Shown here: piece by piece, positions 1 through 5,313 of the stretch
Layout of the letters: each line of letters starts with the position of its first letter
How positions within the stretch are numbered: position 1 is the stretch's first letter
Assembly: GCA_030588285.1 (NCBI GenBank)
Contig: JAUUYK010000086.1
Coordinates: 1-5,437 of the forward strand
Origin: Kiritimatiellales bacterium
Lineage (GTDB): Bacteria > Verrucomicrobiota > Kiritimatiellia > Kiritimatiellales > Pontiellaceae
Length of the DNA: 5,437 bases
Direction: 5' to 3'
The notes under the pieces: generated by a model
Database searches by the model: none
Seen by the model: the letters and a program-made list of their open reading frames with translations, nothing else
Told to the model about the DNA's origin: nothing
Translations under genes and position numbers: made by a program

Positions 1-157
1 AAAAACGCACTTCCGTGAAGAGCCAACTTATGTGCCGAACAAGAGCTTTTCACGGTTATCTGATTTGGGTTGATCGCCGCCTTTTTGGCGTAGTGCGGGG
101 AGTCACCGAGACGCTTTACCTAACTTCATATTGAACAGGTTGGCGCGTGGGTTCAAC
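1..157. other. Edge region with no supported gene
   Basis: I see no recognisable gene here. Two plus-strand frames are open from the left edge. One runs to a TGA at 71-73 and ends in ...NKSFSRLSDLG; the other stays open to about 132. Either could be the 3' tail of a gene entering from the left and convergent with aqpZ, but neither resembles a family I know. The stretch also holds an 11-bp inverted repeat (13-23 with 45-55), a short CGCC/GGCG hairpin with a T5 loop (78-90), and a 6-bp inverted repeat TTGAAC/GTTCAA (131-136 with 151-156). Confidence 0.3.
13..55 (+). repeat. 11-bp inverted repeat (hairpin)
   Basis: CCGTGAAGAGC (13-23) pairs with GCTTTTCACGG (45-55) across a 21-nt loop. The only imperfect pair, 20 with 48, is G-U in a plus-strand RNA but C-A in a minus-strand RNA, so the structure favours the plus strand. 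No T-tract follows, so it does not look like an intrinsic terminator. Its function is unknown. Confidence 0.4.
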
Positions 158-191
158 AAAACCTCCCCCGAACGAGGTCGAGGGAGGTTTT
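158..191 (-). terminator. Rho-independent-like terminator of aqpZ
   Basis: On the minus strand AAAACCTCCCTCGA (191-178) pairs with TCGGGGGAGGTTTT (171-158), a 14-bp stem around the 6-nt loop CCTCGT. The stem starts 12 nt past the aqpZ TGA and is followed by TTTTGTTG. The one non-Watson-Crick pair is U-G in minus-strand RNA but C-A in plus-strand RNA, which supports minus-strand use. The A-rich foot and a T4 run on the other side mean it may also stop convergent plus-strand transcription. Confidence 0.8.
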
Positions 192-203
192 AAAAAATAG
201 CGA

Positions 204-893
204 TCAGTCTTCTTTGCCAAGCCAGCGATACGTAATTCCGGCCAGTGCAGCACCGACGATCGGGGCCAGCCAAAAGAGCCAAAGTTGTTTCACCGCCAGA
301 CCGCCAGCAAAGAAGGCGACGGCGGTACTGCGCGCGGGGTTAACCGAGGTGTTGGTGACGGGAATACTGATGAGATGGATCAGCGTGAGGCCCAGACCAA
401 TGGCCACTGGAGCAAGACCTGCCGGCGCGCGACGATCCGTTGCACCGAGAATGATAATCAGGAACATGAAGGTCATCACGACTTCGCAAATCAGCGCCGC
501 CTGCATGCTGTAGCCACCCGGCGAATGTTCGCCAAATCCGTTCGATGCAAAACCGCCAATCGCCGAAAATCCGTCCTGTCCGCTAGCAATCAAAAATAGC
601 ACGGTGCCGCCGAGTAAACCCCCGAGCACCTGCGCCACAATATAAGGCCCCAAATCTTTGGCACTAAATCGTCCGCCCATCCAGAGACCCACACTTACCG
701 CCGGGTTCAGGTGACACCCCGAAATATGCCCAATCGCAAATGCCATCGTCAGCACCGTTAAACCAAAGGCCAGCGAAACGCCGAGCAGGCCAATTCCAAC
801 ATCTGGAAAGCCGGCCGCCAATACCGCACTACCACAACCGCCCAGCACCAACCAAAAGGTCCCGATGAATTCTGCGCCTAATTTTTTAATCAT
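204..893 (-). CDS. aqpZ: Aquaporin Z, water channel
   Basis: This inner-membrane MIP-family channel carries out passive water flux and should act as a tetramer in osmotic adjustment. The 229-residue length fits bacterial AqpZ, and hydrophobic segments cover the expected six helices. Both half-helix NPA boxes are intact: HLNPAVS (N63) and SVNPARS (N185). The aromatic/arginine filter residues F43, H173, T182 and R188 line up with F43, H174, T183 and R189 of E. coli AqpZ, as recalled from memory, indicating a narrow water-selective pore rather than a glycerol facilitator. Long stretches such as [25 protein letters not shown] and [13 protein letters not shown] closely match enteric AqpZ. The ATG at 891-893 follows a good AAAGGAG site. 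The gene has its own terminator and a 216-nt spacer upstream, so it is probably transcribed separately from the operon that precedes it. Confidence 0.97.
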   Translation of the reverse strand: MIKKLGAEFIGTFWLVLGGCGSAVLAAGFPDVGIGLLGVSLAFGLTVLTMAFAIGHISGCHLNPAVSVGLWMGGRFSAKDLGPYIVAQVLGGLLGGTVLFLIASGQDGFSAIGGFASNGFGEHSPGGYSMQAALICEVVMTFMFLIIILGATDRRAPAGLAPVAIGLGLTLIHLISIPVTNTSVNPARSTAVAFFAGGLAVKQLWLFWLAPIVGAALAGITYRWLGKED

Positions 894-900
894 GCTATTT

Positions 901-907
901 CTCCTTT
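901..907 (-). promoter_or_regulatory. Ribosome binding site of aqpZ
   Basis: The minus strand reads AAAGGAG followed by 7 nt and the aqpZ ATG. This is a near-consensus Shine-Dalgarno site and fixes the start at 893. Confidence 0.85.
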
Positions 908-1021
908 GAGATCCTCGCCTTAAACACCGATCAATTAGGGATTATTTCATTCCTTTTTCTCCCGCAAATCGTTGATTCTGAACTGTAGGACCAATACCAT
1001 CTTATTCAAGAACAAACCGCT

Positions 1022-1080
1022 AAAGATACGAAGATCACAAGGTTTCTATCCACAGATTACTCTGATTATCTGGATTTTAA
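1022..1080. repeat. Degenerate short-period (8-9 nt) repeat fossil
   Basis: The plus strand shows adjacent related units: AGATACGA (1024-1031) then AGATCACAA (1032-1040), and further on ATCCACAG (1048-1055), ATTACTCTG (1056-1064) and ATTATCTGG (1065-1073). Read on the minus strand, this gives the 'aatcagagtaatctgtgg' style of low-complexity intergenic repeat. I recall similar strings between genes in various environmental bacterial genomes. It lies wholly in the spacer between the barrel gene and aqpZ and has no coding potential. Its role is unknown. Confidence 0.5.
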
Positions 1081-1108
1081 AATCGGTGGGGTCCCCTTTC
1101 CGACGGGG
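1079..1108 (-). terminator. Possible terminator after the barrel-protein gene
   Basis: Immediately past the TAA at 1110-1112, the minus strand reads CCCC-G-TCGG-AAA-GGGG-A-CCCC-A-CCGA-TTTT. TCGG (1103-1100) can pair with CCGA (1086-1083) just ahead of a T4 run. Alternatively CCCC (1108-1105) can pair with GGGG (1096-1093). The stems are short and mutually exclusive, so this is only a plausible operon terminator. Confidence 0.35.
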
Positions 1109-1109
1109 T

Positions 1110-2426
1110 TTAAAATGTCTGACCGAGCATGGCCGATAAGGAAATGCCCTCTTCTGACATCACAACGTCGAGCCGACCAATACTTCCGTGGAACATGCCG
1201 CGCAGGCCGATACCATAGTCATATTTCATATCCTGATGAAGCGTGCTGATATTCCACGAGGGAGCAACACGCCCGGCTTCCACCAACGCCACGATCTGCC
1301 ACCAGCGAATGTTCAGCGGGTCGAGCAGGTGAACTTTACCGAAGGGTTGCCACTCCGGCATTAAACGATATTCGGCGGCGTAGAGAATCGCCGTTTTATC
1401 GTGAAAACGAAAGGAGGGATAACCGCGCAAACGCCAAAATCCACCGAGCGTCGGCCCCGTGAAATAAGGCGGATTTCCCGTCTTTTTTCCCGTAGCGTCG
1501 ATCTCATATGTTGGAGAATAGGCGCCCCATACTGAAAGAGCCAAGGTTTGTTGTCGGCTCCAGCTGGCATCCCATAAGGGAATAAATCCAGCCAATTCCC
1601 CATCCAATGAAGTCCATTTTTTCGTGTCACCCAACCAATCGGGATCATGAGAAATTCCGCCCTGAATCAAATACCCCCGATGTGGATTGGGGATGAAATC
1701 CCGATTATCATGTTTGTAGCCCAGCTTAAGAAAGAGCGTCTCGCCCTCTTCCGCATCGGCGAATTGTTTGCGGTAGTACGGGTGAACAATAATCGTCGAC
1801 TGGCCGCTTTTTAGGGGATTAATCGATGTTCCTCCACTGGGATTTTCTTTCAGAACTCCGTTGTCGGTAATATAGGTATGAACGGCCTTATCGCGATAGT
1901 GCCCCCACGGAAGGACGTAACTAAATTTCATATCCAGCAGCACGTCCATCGCATCTTCTTCGCGATAATTACTCTTGCTCGATTCGTTGGACCCCGCGCG
2001 TTCGATAAATTCATAGTCTGGATTTCCATCCAGATAAAGTCGCATCTTTGTATAGTGTGCCACCAATAAGGTCGGGCGTACCCGAAGGCGTTCGATTCCC
2101 GGTATCTTTAAATTATTTCCGCCGATCATACCCAGAGACGACCCGTTGTCGGTGACATACGCCGTTCCGTAATAATAGCTCTCGCCCTTCGGGCCATACG
2201 ATGCCCCAACCCCTAAACCAAACCCGAGACTTTCTGTTGAAAAGGCATAAGGAACAACAATCGAGGAGCTCTTCAATTCGCCCTCCTCATCGCCCTCGCG
2301 AATCTTATATTGCGCCGAACTTTCCACCACTTGAAAAATGAGAAGCAGGCCGAGGGCGCGCATCAGAATTGGATTTTTTTTCATGCGGTTATGTTTGCGG
2401 GTTTCTTTCTCAGACTTCAGCATCAT
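1110..2426 (-). CDS. Barrel-only Omp85/BamA-superfamily outer-membrane protein
   Basis: This is a predicted outer-membrane beta-barrel of 438 residues. From Met15 the N-terminus is a classic signal peptide (MKKNPILMRALGLLLIFQ...SSAQ, likely cut near residue 39). The mature part goes almost directly into barrel-like alternating strands, with no room for POTRA domains. Omp85 barrel hallmarks are DNRDFIPNPHRGYL (240-253), the LRGY motif at 333-336 that corresponds to the conserved (V/L)RG(F/Y) tip of loop L6, and an aromatic C-terminus SAMLGQTF that fits a beta-signal for BAM-dependent insertion. It is the last gene of the kinase-regulator operon and overlaps the regulator by 14-17 nt, so translation is probably coupled. 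The start is uncertain: the GGGAG site favours Met1 or Met2, whereas signal-peptide shape favours Met15. The substrate or role (secretion, lipid or protein assembly, adhesion) cannot be read from sequence. An ordinary 'BamA/TamA family' label would be the cautious call. Confidence 0.82.
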   Translation of the reverse strand: MMLKSEKETRKHNRMKKNPILMRALGLLLIFQVVESSAQYKIREGDEEGELKSSSIVVPYAFSTESLGFGLGVGASYGPKGESYYYGTAYVTDNGSSLGMIGGNNLKIPGIERLRVRPTLLVAHYTKMRLYLDGNPDYEFIERAGSNESSKSNYREEDAMDVLLDMKFSYVLPWGHYRDKAVHTYITDNGVLKENPSGGTSINPLKSGQSTIIVHPYYRKQFADAEEGETLFLKLGYKHDNRDFIPNPHRGYLIQGGISHDPDWLGDTKKWTSLDGELAGFIPLWDASWSRQQTLALSVWGAYSPTYEIDATGKKTGNPPYFTGPTLGGFWRLRGYPSFRFHDKTAILYAAEYRLMPEWQPFGKVHLLDPLNIRWWQIVALVEAGRVAPSWNISTLHQDMKYDYGIGLRGMFHGSIGRLDVVMSEEGISLSAMLGQTF

Positions 2427-3780
2427 TTTCTCCCTTTCCTAATCCATACTGCTTCAACTTTCGGTGGAGTGTTCGGCGACTAATGCCGAGTCTTTCTGCG
2501 GCTTTCGTCCGGTTTCCTCCGGTTTTTTTCAAGGCCTGAATCACCATCTGTTTTTCCATTTCATCGACGGTTAAATCGGCATCTATTTTTACGGCGATGC
2601 CGTTTGTTTTTTCGCGTATCTGTTCGGGAATATCCTTCACATCCAGCAACGTTCCGCGCGAAAGCACCACCATCCGTTCGACCAGGTTTCGTAACTCTCG
2701 AATATTGCCCGGCCAATCGTACGCCACCAGCAGAGCATAGGCCTCGGGGGTAAATCCCTCGAACTGTTTTGCATTCTCTTCATTGAATAACGCAAGGTAA
2801 TGGGTCAATAGAAGCAGGATATCACCCTGCCGTTCGCGCAGTGGTGGGAGTGTAATTACCACCACGTAGAGCCGATAAAAAAGGTCCTCGCGAAATTTTC
2901 CTTCATCAACCATACCTTTCAAATCGCGGTTGGTCGCGGCGATCAAACGTGAATCAACATCCACCGGAATATCCCCCCCCACCCGTTCAATTTGGCGTTC
3001 CTCCAAGGCGCGAAGAAGTTTCACCTGCACCGAAGCATCAATCTCACTGATTTCATCCAGAATTAGCGACCCCCCATCGGCCTTTTCAAAACGCCCAATT
3101 CGGCGTTCCATTGCCCCCGTAAAGGCTCCTTTTTCATGACCAAATAATTCGCTCTCCAAAATATTCTGCGTTAGCGCGGCACAATGAACCGCCACAAATG
3201 GCCCCTTCACGCGCGAACTCAACTGATGAATCGCCTTCGCCACTAACTCCTTCCCGGTTCCGCTGTCTCCTTGAATCAAAACCGTTGCGCGCGAATGAGC
3301 CACCTGCCGAATCGTCTCAAAAACGTCCTGCATCGCAGGGGAATTCCCAATAATATTTTCGAGCCCATATTTATTATCGAGCTGAATCCGCAATTGCTCA
3401 TTTTCGAGCTCAACCTTTTTAGCCTTCAACACGCGACCGAGCACCAACTCGAGTTTATCGAGATTAATCGGCTTCGTCATAAAATCCGTTGCGCCGCGTT
3501 TCATGGCATCCACCGCCAATTCAACATCGCCATAGGCCGTCAGAATAATACAAATCAACTCTGCATTATTGACTAATGCCCGTTGCATGAGCGTGATGCC
3601 ATCCATGCCCGGCATACGGACATCGCTTAACAAAACATCGATCTTTTGCGCCGCCAACACCGTCAAAGCCGACCTTCCATTTTCGGCCACATATACGCGA
3701 TAATCGCGCCGCAACGCCCGAACCAATCCATCGCGCGCGCTCTTTTCATCATCAACAATTAGAATTGTAGGGTTACTCAT
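2410..3780 (-). CDS. Sigma-54-dependent response regulator, NtrC/AtoC/ZraR type
   Basis: This 456-residue cytoplasmic activator has the full NtrC layout. A receiver domain (about 5-118) carries acidic residues D10 and D11, phosphoacceptor D53 in LLSDVRMPGMDG, T81 and K103. The AAA+ sigma-54 interaction domain (about 142-370) has Walker A GDSGTGKE (171-178), the sigma-54-contacting GAFTGA loop (218-223), Walker B LILDE (239-243), an arginine-finger region REDLFYRL (298-305) and WPGNIRELRN (356-365). A Fis-type helix-turn-helix closes the protein (about 421-446, GGNRTKAAERLGISRRTLHR). All catalytic motifs are intact, so it should be a functional phosphorylation-gated ATPase activator of RNA polymerase-sigma54. 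Its ATG lies 15 nt after the kinase stop, with GGAG at 3789-3792, and its 3' end overlaps the barrel gene. A run of eight Gs on the coding strand lies inside the AAA+ domain. The target promoters are unknown. Confidence 0.96.
   Translation of the reverse strand: MSNPTILIVDDEKSARDGLVRALRRDYRVYVAENGRSALTVLAAQKIDVLLSDVRMPGMDGITLMQRALVNNAELICIILTAYGDVELAVDAMKRGATDFMTKPINLDKLELVLGRVLKAKKVELENEQLRIQLDNKYGLENIIGNSPAMQDVFETIRQVAHSRATVLIQGDSGTGKELVAKAIHQLSSRVKGPFVAVHCAALTQNILESELFGHEKGAFTGAMERRIGRFEKADGGSLILDEISEIDASVQVKLLRALEERQIERVGGDIPVDVDSRLIAATNRDLKGMVDEGKFREDLFYRLYVVVITLPPLRERQGDILLLLTHYLALFNEENAKQFEGFTPEAYALLVAYDWPGNIRELRNLVERMVVLSRGTLLDVKDIPEQIREKTNGIAVKIDADLTVDEMEKQMVIQALKKTGGNRTKAAERLGISRRTLHRKLKQYGLGKGENDAEV
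2430..2434 (-). promoter_or_regulatory. Ribosome binding site of the barrel gene, inside the regulator's 3' end
   Basis: The minus strand reads AGGAAAGGGAGAAAATGATG. GGGAG lies 3 nt from the first ATG (2424-2426) and 6 nt from the second (2421-2423), so Met2 is the better-spaced start. The site lies within the last codons of the response-regulator gene, consistent with translational coupling. Confidence 0.6.
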
Positions 3781-3788
3781 TTTTCGTA

Positions 3789-3792
3789 CTCC
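3789..3792 (-). promoter_or_regulatory. Ribosome binding site of the response regulator
   Basis: GGAG on the minus strand lies 8 nt before the ATG at 3778-3780. It sits inside the 15-nt gap after the kinase TGA, so the two genes are cotranscribed and tightly spaced. Confidence 0.6.
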
Positions 3793-3795
3793 GCA

Positions 3796-4971
3796 TCACT
3801 CATTACCATCTGGCGCTTCTAAAAGGTTTAAGCGGGCATCTTCTCGCGGAAAACGAAGGGTCAATCGGGTTCCTCGGTCGGGCTCGGTATTAATCTCAAT
3901 CTCGCCGCCGTGGTCGCGCATGATGCGCTGAACAATCATCATGCCCAATCCCGTTCCCTCTGCTTTCGTGGTATGAAACGGTTCATAGATGGAACCGAGC
4001 TTTTCGGGGTCAATGCCCTGTCCATTGTCTTCAACTACCACGCTGACAAATCGATCAAATAACAGCGTCTCAATTTTTAAGATCCCGCCATCGGCCATCG
4101 CTTGAAGTGCATTTTTTACGACATTGAAAAAGACCTGTTTCACCTGTGTATCATCCACTGCAACAGCAGGAATTTCTTTAGGAAAATCGGTTTCAACCAA
4201 CATTCGTCGATCGGTTATTTCATGCTTCATCACGGTCAATGTTTCTTCAATAAGCGTGGAAAGTTTGTGTGGTTTTCGATCGGGCAACGAAGGACGAAGA
4301 GCCTTGAGGAATTGTCGAATAATGGTATCGAGACGCTCCACCTCTTTCCGAGAAACATCGACTAATTCCTTCAATTCCCCCTTTGCTTTTTCATCGCCCA
4401 AATAACCAATCTCCCGGTCGAGCAGTTGCAAATGGATGTTAATCGAGTTTAAGGGATTTCCGACTTCATGCGCCACCCCCGCCGCGAGTAGGCTTAACGC
4501 ATGCACCCGCTCAGACTCAATCGATTCGGCGGTGGTTTCTCGCTCGCGGGTGACATCGCGGAAAATAACCACGGCTCCCTCTTCATTTTCATCCACCGCA
4601 GCCAATGGAACCACATAGAATTCCATAAATCGATGCTGAGGATACGAGATTTCAATTTCACGCCGAACCAACTGACTCCATTCATATTCATCAAGATCGA
4701 GAATCAGATCCCAATGAATATCTTTTAAATAGCGCTCGATCGGTGTTCCGGTTGCATTCTCAAGCGTAAAGCCAAGGAACTGCTCCGCCGCTCGGTTGGC
4801 ATAACTAATCTGTGCGGCCGGATCAAGCACGATGATTCCCTCTTCCAGCGCTTGAAAGATGGTTTCCATTAAGCCCTTTTCCTTCGCTAAACGCAAAAAA
4901 TAGGTCTGCAGACTTCCTTTATCTAAATGGTCGAGATGGCTGACAAGCTTATCAAAAAATCCTGATTTCAT
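3796..4971 (-). CDS. Soluble PAS-domain sensor histidine kinase, NtrB-like
   Basis: This 391-residue kinase is the likely partner of the regulator that follows. It has no signal peptide or transmembrane segment, so it should sense a cytoplasmic cue or a protein partner, like NtrB. A short N-terminal segment (about 1-35) leads into one PAS domain (about 36-140, ...EEGIIVLDPAAQISYANRA...). The HisKA dimerisation domain has phosphoacceptor H168 in AAGVAHEVGNPLNS, and the HATPase_c domain has an N-box around N283/N287 (FFNVVKNALQAM), G1 DNGQGI (315-320), F-box PFHTTK (331-336) and G2 GTGLGM (339-344). All catalytic boxes are intact. The ATG at 4969-4971 is supported by the collinear domain start and the absence of an in-frame upstream start, but no Shine-Dalgarno site precedes it. 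The ligand of the PAS domain is not predictable here. Confidence 0.95.
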   Translation of the reverse strand: MKSGFFDKLVSHLDHLDKGSLQTYFLRLAKEKGLMETIFQALEEGIIVLDPAAQISYANRAAEQFLGFTLENATGTPIERYLKDIHWDLILDLDEYEWSQLVRREIEISYPQHRFMEFYVVPLAAVDENEEGAVVIFRDVTRERETTAESIESERVHALSLLAAGVAHEVGNPLNSINIHLQLLDREIGYLGDEKAKGELKELVDVSRKEVERLDTIIRQFLKALRPSLPDRKPHKLSTLIEETLTVMKHEITDRRMLVETDFPKEIPAVAVDDTQVKQVFFNVVKNALQAMADGGILKIETLLFDRFVSVVVEDNGQGIDPEKLGSIYEPFHTTKAEGTGLGMMIVQRIMRDHGGEIEINTEPDRGTRLTLRFPREDARLNLLEAPDGNE

Positions 4972-5044
4972 GGAGGCACTGTGCCATAAGGTCTCAGAAC
5001 GCGCAACTTCAATTCAACCCACCGCACCTGCGCCAAAACGTCTC

Positions 5045-5074
5045 TTTTATCATACTTCATAAAGTATGATAAAA
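5045..5074. promoter_or_regulatory. 30-bp AT-rich palindrome upstream of the kinase operon (candidate operator)
   Basis: TTTTATCATACTT (5045-5057) and AAGTATGATAAAA (5062-5074) are perfect 13-bp inverted arms around the 4-nt spacer CATA. The site lies 73 nt upstream of the kinase ATG and 38 nt past the stop of the truncated gene. Neither strand has a GC-rich stem or a T-tract after it, so a dimeric-repressor or activator operator is more likely than a terminator. Each arm contains TATGAT, one mismatch from a -10 hexamer, on opposite strands, but no convincing -35 is paired with either. Confidence 0.6.
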
Positions 5075-5112
5075 AGGGAAGATTAAGGAAGCAACGCTCG
5101 AGAAACGTAGGT

Positions 5113-5265
5113 CTACAATTCCACCTCGTAGCCCTCAACCATTTCTCGATATTTCACCTCGAGCCCGGGCATGCTTTGAATCGCTTTATCATAAGCCTCG
5201 AGCATGCTGTCACGAACCGTGTCAGGCAAAATGCGCTCGGACTGGCCAGCGACAATTACACCTAC
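5113..5265 (-). pseudogene. 3' remnant of an unrecognised gene, cut by the IS21 element
   Basis: The minus strand is open from the IS boundary to a TAG at 5113-5115 and encodes about 50 residues. The sequence starts near VGVIVAGQSERILPDTV and ends in MVEGYEVEL. It has a charged, well-mixed composition and no start codon preceded by a Shine-Dalgarno site. The reading frame meets a TAA (5269-5271) two codons inside the presumed insertion sequence. This is what an insertion into a gene would leave: only the C-terminal portion of the original protein, followed by its natural stop. I do not recognise the family. It runs in the same direction as the kinase operon and may originally have been its upstream neighbour. 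The alternative is a small intact ORF with an internal start (an ATG near codon 22), which I consider less likely. Confidence 0.5.
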
Positions 5266-5300
5266 TGATTAATTAGCCGATAATTTGCGCTCTTTTCAAG

Positions 5301-5307
5301 AAGGAGG
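5301..5307 (+). promoter_or_regulatory. Ribosome binding site of istA
   Basis: AAGGAGG lies 6 nt before GTG at 5314-5316. It decides the GTG start, because the GTG at 5310-5312 is in another frame and too close. Confidence 0.75.
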
Positions 5308-5313
5308 AAGTGA

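Noticed and set aside
285..599. Plus-strand open frames antisense to aqpZ (also 214-513)
   Set aside because: They lie entirely within a well-supported aquaporin gene, resemble no family and look like shadows of its codon structure.
939..967. Possible sigma-70 promoter for aqpZ on the minus strand (TTGCGG, 17 nt, TAATCC)
   Set aside because: Spacing is ideal but only 3 of 6 and 2 of 6 bases match the consensus hexamers, which is no better than chance in an AT-rich spacer.
1361..1648. Second minus-strand frame within the barrel gene
   Set aside because: It is nested inside the barrel-protein gene in another frame, has no ribosome site and shows no recognisable domain.
4102..4728. Several plus-strand frames opposite the kinase gene
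   Set aside because: All overlap intact kinase domains and have no family resemblance or ribosome sites.
4972..4992. TGGCAC upstream of the kinase as the -24 half of a sigma-54 promoter
   Set aside because: The required TTGC at the -12 position is absent, and the site abuts the start codon, leaving no leader. I found no GG-N10-GC match in the other spacers either.
5045..5074. Palindrome read as an intrinsic terminator
   Set aside because: The stem is almost entirely A/T and neither strand has a T-tract after it.
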